From Dyella amyloliquefaciens (GTDB lineage: Bacteria > Pseudomonadota > Gammaproteobacteria > Xanthomonadales > Rhodanobacteraceae), in contig NZ_SAYT01000004.1 in the NCBI RefSeq assembly GCF_004296575.1, positions 124,001 to 188,000 of the forward strand: a stretch of 64,000 nt of DNA. Direction: 5' to 3'. The translations under genes and the position numbers were made by a program. The notes under the pieces are model-generated. The model saw nothing but the letters and a program-made list of their open reading frames with translations, did no database searches and had not been told where the DNA came from. Within the stretch, counting starts at the first letter, position 1. Every line of letters starts with the position of its first letter. Below, piece by piece: positions 25,748 to 32,217 of this stretch.

Positions 25748-27952
25748 TCAGCGCAGGGCGGCGGGCTTGGCTACGCCCTTGGCAATGGCATCGTCGAGCA
25801 GCTTTTCCATCTGGCTGTCGGCCTTGCTGTTCTCGCTGCGCTGGCGCACTTCCAGTGCCTGCTGTTCGCGTTCCAGCTGCTGCTCCTGGCGGGCGAGTTC
25901 TTCCTGCTGGTGCTGGAACTCGGGATCGTCCCCCGGGCTGTGCTCGCGTGCCGCCATCGAACGAATCTGGTCATCGAACATGCGGACCTGCCTGTCCATC
26001 TCGCGCAGGTCGTCCTGCGTGATACCCGGCTTGGTGGAGAGCACCGCGCGTTGCGATTCCAGCTGCGCGCGCTGCGATTCGAGTTGACCGCGGCGTGCCG
26101 CCAGTTCGCCCTGGCGCGCGGCGAGTTCACCCTGGCGGCTGGCGATGCGGCTCTGGATGCTGGCGATGCGCGACTGCTCACCGGCTATCCGTCCTTCCAT
26201 CGACGCGATGTCGCGGATCGGTGCATACGCAATGCGTGCACGTTCGATGGTGGCGCCGTCGCGCACGGCATAAGCCTGGTTGCCCCGGCGGAACCACAGC
26301 AGCGATTCGGACCCCTTGCGCTCCTGCTTCGCTTCTGCGACGTCGCGATCGGTGCCGTTGACGAGGATGGTGTTGGCGCTGTCGTCGAACAGTGCAAAGC
26401 CGTTCTTCGCATCGCTGGAGATATCGATGTCGACGTGGTGGCCGCGCATGCCTGTCAGGGCCGTCGGAGGAGTCGGCGGTGTAGGTGGCGTCGGCGGCGT
26501 GAACGGCGTGGGTGGCGTGATCGGAGTCGGCGGAGTCGGAGGTGTGATCGGTGTTGGCGGAGTAATTGGTGTCGGCGGCGTCGGCGGCGTGAGCGGCGTC
26601 GGCGGGGTCATCGGCGTTGGCGGAGTCGGCGGCGTGGGGGGAACCGGCGGCGGAGGCGGCACATCCGGCACCCAGCCGTACGACGTGTTGCTCGCCACCG
26701 TCGCCTTGGCGGCCGGTGCGGCCTTGGCTGCAGGCTTGGCGGCAGCCGCAGGCGTGGCGTGCACGGCAGCCGTGGCCTTGGCCGCAGGCGCTGCCTGCAC
26801 GGCGGGCGTCGCGTCCGTGGCCGGCGCAGCCGTGGATGAAGCGGCAGCGGGTGCGGGCGACGGTGACGGAGTTTCCGCTGCAGCCTGCGTCACGCGATAG
26901 GGCAGCACGCCCGCGCATGCCACGGCGACGATCAGCATTGCGCTGCGCAGACGGGACGTGGCGCCCTGCGATACGCCCTGCAACATGGTCAGGCGTCGCT
27001 TGAGGTTGAGGAAGGTCGGCGAAGCGCCGGCAAGGCCCGCATGCAGCGGATGGGCCACGCCCAGGCGCAGCAGCAGGCGGCCATAGTCCTGGGGCGCTGC
27101 GTGATGCCGCTGCATCACCTGGGCGTCGCAGGCCGCTTCGCGGTTGAGCGCGTACTCGCGCATCGCCCAGGTCACCAGCGGGTGGAAAAAGAACACGCGT
27201 TGAGCGATGGCAGGCACCCAGCCGAGCCACAGGTCGCCGCGGCGCAGGTGGGCGAGTTCATGGGCGAGGGCCAGGGCGGTTTCGTCCTCACTCAGTTCGT
27301 GTTGCGCGGGCAGCAGCACCACCGGCCGCCACCAGCCACTTACCTGCGGCGAACGGATGGCGTGCGAGACGCGCAGCGACGGGCAGCGGCGCAGACCCAT
27401 GGCTTGCGCCTGCACGCGGCTGGCTTCAAGCAGCGCGGGATCGTCGAGTTCATCGGAGGTGCGCAGGACATGGCGTGCCTCGTGCCAATGGCGTGCCGTC
27501 ACCAGCAATTGCACCAGCACGCCAGCGAGCCAGAGGGCGAGCAGGATGTTCCGCCACGGCAGGCTGAAGTCCTTATGGCTTGCCTCCACCACCACCGGCG
27601 GCGTGGCGGGTGCGAAGTTGTCGTAGGCAACGGTCGGTGCGGCCGAACCGCCACCGAAGCTGCCGATGCGGTGCTCGCTCGGCGCGATGAATGTCGGGGT
27701 GACGGGTTGGACCGTGGCCTGCACGACGGGTGCCGGAGCCGACAGCAGCGGCAGTGCCACCGGCGTTGGCAGCGCCAGGCCCAGCAGCAACTGCACCCCT
27801 ACCAGCCACCACAGCAGCGAGCGCGTCGCCGCGCTCAGGCGCGGCAGCTGCCGGCAGATGAGCCAGATGGCGCCGATCAGCAACGCCGCCTGCAGCGACG
27901 TCCAACCGATCCGTACCAGCAGCGTGTCCATCAACGAGGGCAGGGCATTCAT
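25748..27952 (-). CDS. M56 (BlaR1/MecR1-type) membrane peptidase with repeat tail
   Basis: A 734-residue protein. The first 350 residues are the M56 sensor-peptidase: membrane helices (ALLIGAIWLICRQLP, SLLWWLVGVQLLLGLAL, ILLALWLAGVLVQLLV), the zinc motif LALAHELAHLRRGD near residue 230 and the REYALNREAACDAQVM block with the third ligand. No penicillin-binding sensor domain follows. Instead there is an Ala/Lys/Pro linker (about 355-425), a long run of PPTPPTP-type repeats (about 431-499), then charged coiled-coil segments with SRIAxIQSRIA and RRGQLESQRAQLESQR. It should cleave the BlaI-type repressor whose gene ends one base upstream. The repeat tail probably spans the periplasm or cell wall. 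Confidence 0.88.
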   Translation of the reverse strand: MNALPSLMDTLLVRIGWTSLQAALLIGAIWLICRQLPRLSAATRSLLWWLVGVQLLLGLALPTPVALPLLSAPAPVVQATVQPVTPTFIAPSEHRIGSFGGGSAAPTVAYDNFAPATPPVVVEASHKDFSLPWRNILLALWLAGVLVQLLVTARHWHEARHVLRTSDELDDPALLEASRVQAQAMGLRRCPSLRVSHAIRSPQVSGWWRPVVLLPAQHELSEDETALALAHELAHLRRGDLWLGWVPAIAQRVFFFHPLVTWAMREYALNREAACDAQVMQRHHAAPQDYGRLLLRLGVAHPLHAGLAGASPTFLNLKRRLTMLQGVSQGATSRLRSAMLIVAVACAGVLPYRVTQAAAETPSPSPAPAAASSTAAPATDATPAVQAAPAAKATAAVHATPAAAAKPAAKAAPAAKATVASNTSYGWVPDVPPPPPVPPTPPTPPTPMTPPTPLTPPTPPTPITPPTPITPPTPPTPITPPTPFTPPTPPTPPTPPTALTGMRGHHVDIDISSDAKNGFALFDDSANTILVNGTDRDVAEAKQERKGSESLLWFRRGNQAYAVRDGATIERARIAYAPIRDIASMEGRIAGEQSRIASIQSRIASRQGELAARQGELAARRGQLESQRAQLESQRAVLSTKPGITQDDLREMDRQVRMFDDQIRSMAAREHSPGDDPEFQHQQEELARQEQQLEREQQALEVRQRSENSKADSQMEKLLDDAIAKGVAKPAALR
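26455..26660 (-). repeat. DNA-level tandem repeat coding for Pro-Pro-Thr units
   Basis: About 200 bp of imperfect 9-base units (minus strand GCC GCC GAC type, coding P-P-T/P) inside the M56 peptidase gene. Occasional Ile, Met, Leu and Phe replace residues at regular places, giving ITPPTP, MTPPTP, LTPPTP and FTPPTP. Such repeats are prone to length change by slippage. Confidence 0.75.
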
Positions 27953-27953
27953 C

Positions 27954-28340
27954 TCAGCTCTCCTTTCGCTGCGACTGCAGCCGGACGACCAGCGCTTCCA
28001 GTTCCGCCAGCTCGCTGTCGCTCACCTTGCCGCGCTCGGACATCCAGGCCACGAAGGGCGACACCGATCCGCTGAGCGTCCTCTCGACGAACTGGCCGAC
28101 GGCGCTGCGCATCACTTCGCCGGGGCCGGTGGCCGGGCTGTAGCGATAGACGCCCGCCACCTGGCGACGGCGCAGATAGGCCTTGCCGCGCAACCGTTCC
28201 ATCATGGTGAGCACGGTGGAGCGCGCGAGACCGCGCGGCTCGCCAAAGCCCGAGGCGACTTCACCTACCGATGCATTGCTGTGTTCGGCGATGTATTGCA
28301 GGAGCGCCAGCTCCTGGTCGCCGATGGTTGCCTTGCCCAT
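27954..28340 (-). CDS. BlaI/MecI/CopY-type transcriptional repressor
   Basis: A 128-residue repressor. The winged helix is clear (MGKATIGDQELALLQYIAEHSNASVGEVASGFGEPRGLARSTVLTMMERLRGKAYLRRRQVAGVYRYSP), followed by the dimerisation tail (SAVGQFVERTLSGSVSPFVAWMSER...LAELEALVVRLQS). It binds TACA-nn-TGTA operators and is inactivated by M56 peptidase cleavage. The stop is one base from the M56 start, the normal repressor-protease pair. I use the ATG at 28340 rather than the one two codons upstream. Two perfect palindromes directly upstream are its probable operators. Confidence 0.92.
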   Translation of the reverse strand: MGKATIGDQELALLQYIAEHSNASVGEVASGFGEPRGLARSTVLTMMERLRGKAYLRRRQVAGVYRYSPATGPGEVMRSAVGQFVERTLSGSVSPFVAWMSERGKVSDSELAELEALVVRLQSQRKES

Positions 28341-28355
28341 GTGCACGATCCTTGG

Positions 28356-28401
28356 TGACTACAGCTGTAGTCACGCTACCCTCTGACTACAGCTGTAGTC
28401 A
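28356..28401. promoter_or_regulatory. Twin 18-bp operator palindromes of the BlaI-type repressor
   Basis: TGACTACAGCTGTAGTCA occurs twice, at 28356-28373 and 28384-28401, both perfect palindromes with centres 28 bp apart. The core TACAGCTGTA fits the TACA-nn-TGTA consensus of the BlaI/CopY family. They lie 15 and 43 bp upstream of the repressor start, so they likely overlap the promoter and give autoregulation of the whole BlaI-M56-permease unit. Confidence 0.88.
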
Positions 28402-28735
28402 ATAGGTCGTTGGGCGGTCCTGCGGCGCAGGACCGGGTTGCTGCGCCGCATCAATGCCTGGCCGGGCCCGCCGGCCCCTCTCCGCGGCACGTGATGCCAT
28501 CGGCCAGGCCCACTCATGGCGTTGAAGAGAGTGGCCCGCCGCGGACGCTGAACATGCTGCGGGTACCCCGAGCCGGAAACGCTCAGGTGTCGGCCTACAC
28601 GTATCAGCGATGCAGTGTCCTTCCGGATCCTCAATGCATCTGATAACGCGAGCTGCGCCACGCGCTACACGTTTCGACATCGTTCGCGGACTTCATGCGG
28701 CGTAGTGTCGCTATCGCAAACGTCGCCGGATTTGA
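28402..28735. other. Spacer of about 330 bp, no gene seen
   Basis: Open frames on both strands have low-complexity Arg/Ala composition and no starts with ribosome sites. The region separates the BlaI-type operators from the hemerythrin promoter. Confidence 0.4.
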
Positions 28736-28749
28736 TTGATCAAGGTCAA
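28736..28749. promoter_or_regulatory. FNR/Anr-type box upstream of hemerythrin 1
   Basis: TTGATCAAGGTCAA matches the FNR consensus TTGAT-n4-ATCAA at 9 of 10 positions. Its centre is 66 bp upstream of the hemerythrin ATG. A possible -10 (CAATAG at 28774-28779) lies 34 bp downstream, about where a class II FNR promoter would have it. Confidence 0.6.
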
Positions 28750-28808
28750 TCTGCCGACAGAAAAAATACACGCCAATAGCCGGACCACCGCACATCGGAG
28801 GGTGCGAT

Positions 28809-29279
28809 ATGCCCTATATGGTCTGGCAGGATGACCTGAACACCGGCATCAAGGTCATCGACAACCAGCACAGGCGCATCGTGGAGATGATCAACCATCT
28901 GCACGACGCCATGGACCACCACGATCGCCAGGAACTCAGCGACATCCTCGATGAGCTGGTCGACTACACCCTGTCCCACTTCACCTTCGAGGAATCGTTG
29001 ATGGAGGATGCGGGCTACGAATTCACCCGTGCGCACAAGCGCGTGCACGAAGTGTTCGTCAAACGCGTCTCGGAATACCGCCTGCGCTTCCGCGCCGGCG
29101 AGGACATCGGCACCGAGCTGCTGCACACGCTATCGCACTGGCTGTTCAACCACATCCGCAACGACGACAAGGCCATCGTGGATGCCGTGCGCCGCCACCT
29201 GCATCAGGTCGGCACGGAAGACCACGAAGGCAGCTGGCTGTCGCGTTCGCTGCGGCGCTTCTTTGGCGCGAGGGCCTGA
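28809..29279 (+). CDS. Bacteriohemerythrin, copy 1
   Basis: A 156-residue four-helix di-iron protein. The conserved iron ligands are seen in [17 protein letters not shown] (H...), [16 protein letters not shown] (H-F-x2-E-E) and HKRVHEVF plus the C-terminal [10 protein letters not shown] (H-x4-D). It reversibly binds O2 at a di-iron centre and may deliver or sense oxygen in the cytosol. It is 156 residues, exactly as long as the paralogue encoded at 30514, and the two share the VWQDxLNTGIxVIDNQH start and RSLRRFFG-type ends. GGAGG precedes the ATG. The gene converges with the AbrB-type gene with only three bases between. Confidence 0.9.
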   Translation: MPYMVWQDDLNTGIKVIDNQHRRIVEMINHLHDAMDHHDRQELSDILDELVDYTLSHFTFEESLMEDAGYEFTRAHKRVHEVFVKRVSEYRLRFRAGEDIGTELLHTLSHWLFNHIRNDDKAIVDAVRRHLHQVGTEDHEGSWLSRSLRRFFGARA

Positions 29280-29282
29280 CGC

Positions 29283-30365
29283 TCAGTCCTGCCCGGCTAC
29301 CTGCACACGGGCCGCGACCCAGCGGGCAATGCCCGGGCCCAGCAGCACCACCAGCAGGAAGCGGGCGCTCTGCATCGCCATCACGAAAGGCACGTCCACC
29401 TGGCTGGACGCGGCGATGATCGCCACCGAATCGGCCCCGCCGGGGCTCATCGCAAGGTAGGCCGTCAGCGCATCCTTGTGGCTCACCATCATCAGCAGCG
29501 CGGACAGCCCTGCGCAGATCGCGATCAAGGCGAGGATCGCACCCAGGATCCTCGGCATGACTTTCAGTGCGTAACCGAGGATGTCGCGCGTGAAACGCTG
29601 GCCGATGCCCCAGCCGATCACCGCGTAGCTGATCGCCAGCAGCCATGCCGGCAAGGTTACCTTGAGCCAGCCCATGTCCTGCGCGAGTGCGCCGACGAAC
29701 AGTGGCAGCAACAACGGGCCCGCGGGAATACGTAGCCGATAGGCGATCGCGGCGCTGCCGAAAGCGAGCAGCAACGTCGTCAGGAAGGGAAGGAGTGGAA
29801 CGGCGGCCAGCCACGCGGTGGGCGGCGCATGCGCACTGCCGAGGCTGACTCTCGCCACGGTGGAAGCCACCACCGCCACCATCAGCACGCGCAGGTACTG
29901 CATGAAGGCGACCAGGCGTACGTCGGCGCCGAAGGCTTCGGCCATCAGCGCCATCGCGGTGGCCGCACCCGGAAAGGAACCCCAGACGGCCGTCGTGCCA
30001 GGCAGCACGCGTCGCTTCGCCAGCACCCAGCCCAACGCCACGGCCACGCCGATCACCGACGCGACACCCACCAGGAACAGCGGCCATTCGCGTGCCGCCT
30101 CGTGCAACAAGGCAGGGCTGAAGCTGCGCGCGATCATGCAGCCGACCAGGGCCTGGGCACCCATGAAGGCGACGTTGCCCACTTCGATGCGTGCGTCTAG
30201 CGCCGCCAGCACGATGGCAGCCGCCATCGGGCCGATCAGCAACGCCGCCGTCAGGTGCAGCGCCAGCAGTGCGCCGGCCAATGCCGTCGACAGCAGGAGC
30301 AGCAATGTCCACACGGGAACCGGTCCAAGGGCTCGCAACGACCAGCCAGGCAGGGGCGGTGACAT
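29283..30365 (-). CDS. AbrB-family membrane protein
   Basis: A 360-residue protein with about ten hydrophobic helices arranged as two repeats, each containing the family's G-x-x-x-A-x-G-E/G-type pattern (LLIGPMAAAIVLAAL and LLLPLFVGALAQDM; ARSFSPALLHEAAREWP and GQRFTRDILGYALKVMP). It also carries GTTAVWGSFPGAATAMALMAEAFGADVRLVAFMQYLR and AYLAMSPGGADSVAIIA, a signature of the membrane AbrB/Gate-type proteins once annotated as ammonia monooxygenase. These are thought to be transporters; the substrate is not known. The start at 30365 is chosen because MSPPLPGW leads into TM1. Confidence 0.82.
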   Translation of the reverse strand: MSPPLPGWSLRALGPVPVWTLLLLLSTALAGALLALHLTAALLIGPMAAAIVLAALDARIEVGNVAFMGAQALVGCMIARSFSPALLHEAAREWPLFLVGVASVIGVAVALGWVLAKRRVLPGTTAVWGSFPGAATAMALMAEAFGADVRLVAFMQYLRVLMVAVVASTVARVSLGSAHAPPTAWLAAVPLLPFLTTLLLAFGSAAIAYRLRIPAGPLLLPLFVGALAQDMGWLKVTLPAWLLAISYAVIGWGIGQRFTRDILGYALKVMPRILGAILALIAICAGLSALLMMVSHKDALTAYLAMSPGGADSVAIIAASSQVDVPFVMAMQSARFLLVVLLGPGIARWVAARVQVAGQD

Positions 30366-30437
30366 GGCGTTTCCGTCGGGTGGATGGGCGCCGGCATTAC
30401 AGCACATCACCTCGACGGCACGGTTACGTGGGAGGCC

Positions 30438-30451
30438 ATGACGCAGGTCAA
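30438..30451. promoter_or_regulatory. Weaker FNR-like box upstream of hemerythrin 2
   Basis: ATGACGCAGGTCAA matches the FNR/Anr consensus at 7 of 10 positions (GTCAA half good, ATGAC half weak). Its centre is 69-70 bp upstream of the GTG start, almost the same distance as at the first hemerythrin gene. A TATTTC candidate -10 lies at 30474-30479. Confidence 0.4.
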
Positions 30452-30513
30452 TCGTGTCATCAGCGCACAGCGCTATTTCTTGTCAGATCAGGGAGCGTAA
30501 AGGGGGTATCGCA

Positions 30514-30984
30514 GTGACCGCACTTGTATGGCAGGACGAGCTCAACACGGGCATCGAGGTGATCGACAACCAGCATTGGCGCATCGTCGCCATCCTCAAT
30601 GCGTTGCAGGAGGCGCAGGACGGTGGCGACCGGGCCGCGATCGACGCCGTGCTGGAGGAACTGGTCGACTACACCTTGTCGCACTTCACTTTCGAGGAGA
30701 CGCTGATCGAGGACGCCGGCTACGAATTCTGCCGCGCGCACCAGCGGCTGCACGAGATCTTCGCGAACCGCATCCAGCAATATCGCGAGCGCTTCAGGGC
30801 GGGGGAAGACATCACGGATGAGTTGCGGGTGATGCTGTCGCGCTGGCTGTTCCAGCACATCCGCAGCGACGATCGTGCCTACGTCGACTCGGTGAAGCGC
30901 AACATGCTCAAGCTCACCAGCGACACCAGCGAGGGTGGCTGGTTGTCCACGGCATTGCGCCGGTTCTTCGGAAGCAACAAATAG
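30514..30984 (+). CDS. Bacteriohemerythrin, copy 2
   Basis: A 156-residue paralogue of the hemerythrin at 28809, with the same iron-ligand motifs ([55 protein letters not shown]). It starts at a GTG at 30514 preceded by GGGGGT; the alignment with copy 1 supports that start, as VTALVWQDELNTGIEV matches [16 protein letters not shown]. It stores or delivers O2. A cysteine (EFCRAH) next to the ligands is unique to this copy. The gene converges with nrdB across a strong hairpin. Confidence 0.88.
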   Translation: MTALVWQDELNTGIEVIDNQHWRIVAILNALQEAQDGGDRAAIDAVLEELVDYTLSHFTFEETLIEDAGYEFCRAHQRLHEIFANRIQQYRERFRAGEDITDELRVMLSRWLFQHIRSDDRAYVDSVKRNMLKLTSDTSEGGWLSTALRRFFGSNK

Positions 30985-30995
30985 ACGAGAGCGAT

Positions 30996-31026
30996 GGCGC
31001 CACGCACGCCTGCCGTGCGTGGCGCC
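30996..31026. terminator. 13-bp perfect hairpin between hemerythrin 2 and nrdB
   Basis: GGCGCCACGCACG, five loop bases, CGTGCGTGGCGCC. It is seven bases before the nrdB stop (minus strand) and 12 bases after the hemerythrin stop, so it can terminate transcription from both sides. Confidence 0.7.
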
Positions 31027-31032
31027 GGGCGA

Positions 31033-32058
31033 TCAGAACGCCATGTCGAACGAGACTTCGCCCTGCACGCCGACCTGGTAGGCCGAGACGCGGCGTTCGA
31101 AGAAGTTGGTCACTTCCTGCACGTCCTGCAGATCCATGAAGTCGAACGGGTTCTTCGCGCCGTACTTCTTCGGCAGGTCGAGCTGGGTGAGGCGTTGGTC
31201 GGCGCAGTATTCCAGGTACTGACGCATGTCCTTCACCGACAGGCCCGCCACGCCGCCCGAAAGCACGTCCTCGGCGAACTGCGTTTCGCAGGCGATCGCG
31301 TCTTCCAGCATCTCCTCGATCTGTGCGCGCATCTCCTCATCGAACAGGTCGGGCTCTTCAGCACGCACGGTGCGCACCACGTCGAAAGCGAACGCCATGT
31401 GGCAGCTCTCGTCGCGGAACACCCAGTTGGTGCCCGAGGCCAGGCCATGCAGCAGTCCGCGCGAACGCAGGAAGTACACATAGGCGAACGCGGCGAAGAA
31501 GAACAGGCCTTCGATGCACGCGGCAAAGCAGACCAGGTTGAGCAGGAACTGGCGACGCTGCTCGCGCGTCTCCAGACGCTTGATGTCCTGCACCGAGTCG
31601 ATCCACTTGAAGCAGAACTCGCCCTTCTGGCGGATCGAGGGGATGTTCTCGATTGCCGCGAACGCCTTGTTGCGCTCGGTCGGGTCGGGAATATAGGTGT
31701 CGAGCAGGGTGAGGTAGAACTGCACGTGCAGCGCTTCCTCGTACAGCTGGCGCGACAGGTACATGCGCGCCTCGGGCGCGTTGATGTGCTGGTACAGGTT
31801 GAGCACCAGGTTGTTCGCCACGATGGTGTCGCCGGTGGCGAAGAACGCGACCAGGCGATGGATCAGGTGACGGTCGGCCTCGCTCATCTTCGAGCGCAGG
31901 TCGGTGACGTCCAGCGAGAAGTCCACCTCGTCCACCGTCCAGGTGTTCTTGATCGCGTTGCGGTACATCTCGTAGAACTCGGGATAGCGCATCGGACGCA
32001 GTGTGAGTGCGAAGCCGGGATCGAGGATGTGCTGGGGGCGAGATGATTCGGCGGACAT
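31033..32058 (-). CDS. nrdB: Ribonucleotide reductase beta subunit, class Ia (NrdB)
   Basis: A 341-residue di-iron protein. Iron ligands and the radical tyrosine follow the NrdB pattern: Asp in FFATGDTIVANNL, then E-x2-H-x3-Y in YEEALHVQFYL (Glu and His ligands, Tyr radical), Glu in ACIEGLFFF and E-x2-H in FRDESCHMAF. It makes the tyrosyl radical that drives ribonucleotide reduction by NrdA in the cytosol, with O2 and iron. The C-terminal VSFDMAF tail is the NrdA-binding peptide type. Start at 32058 with GGAT upstream. The gene is downstream of nrdA, separated by 159 bp filled with stem-loop repeats. Confidence 0.95.
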   Translation of the reverse strand: MSAESSRPQHILDPGFALTLRPMRYPEFYEMYRNAIKNTWTVDEVDFSLDVTDLRSKMSEADRHLIHRLVAFFATGDTIVANNLVLNLYQHINAPEARMYLSRQLYEEALHVQFYLTLLDTYIPDPTERNKAFAAIENIPSIRQKGEFCFKWIDSVQDIKRLETREQRRQFLLNLVCFAACIEGLFFFAAFAYVYFLRSRGLLHGLASGTNWVFRDESCHMAFAFDVVRTVRAEEPDLFDEEMRAQIEEMLEDAIACETQFAEDVLSGGVAGLSVKDMRQYLEYCADQRLTQLDLPKKYGAKNPFDFMDLQDVQEVTNFFERRVSAYQVGVQGEVSFDMAF

Positions 32059-32092
32059 GGATGATCCTTGCGACAACGGTTGACGATCTTTC

Positions 32093-32213
32093 CTTCTCCC
32101 GGTGGGAGAAGGTGCCCCGCGAGGGGCGGATGAGGGTGCGGGATTAGTGCGGCGTTGAGGCAAGCCCGCACCCTCACCCCCAACCCCTCTCCCATTGGGA
32201 GAGGGGAGTGGAG
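32093..32213. repeat. Stem-loop repeats in the nrdA-nrdB junction
   Basis: Two members of the CCTTCTCC/GGAGAAGG and CCTCTCCC/GGGAGAGG type with TGAGGGTGCGG extensions lie head to head in the short nrdA-nrdB spacer. Being inside an operon, they may set mRNA stability and the NrdA to NrdB ratio. Confidence 0.7.
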
Positions 32214-32217
32214 CGCG

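Noticed and set aside
26455-26660. Possible CRISPR-like or intergenic tandem array
   Set aside because: Nine-base periodicity in frame with a coding gene; no spacers, so a protein repeat.
25736-26900. Plus-strand open frames with Gly-Val repeats or Arg-rich repeats opposite the M56 gene
   Set aside because: They are the antisense image of the Pro-Pro-Thr repeat and coiled coil; the minus-strand frame carries the M56 motifs.
28399-28680. 93-codon minus-strand frame in the spacer before the hemerythrin gene
   Set aside because: Runs into the operator palindromes, is Arg/Ala-rich and lacks a ribosome site.
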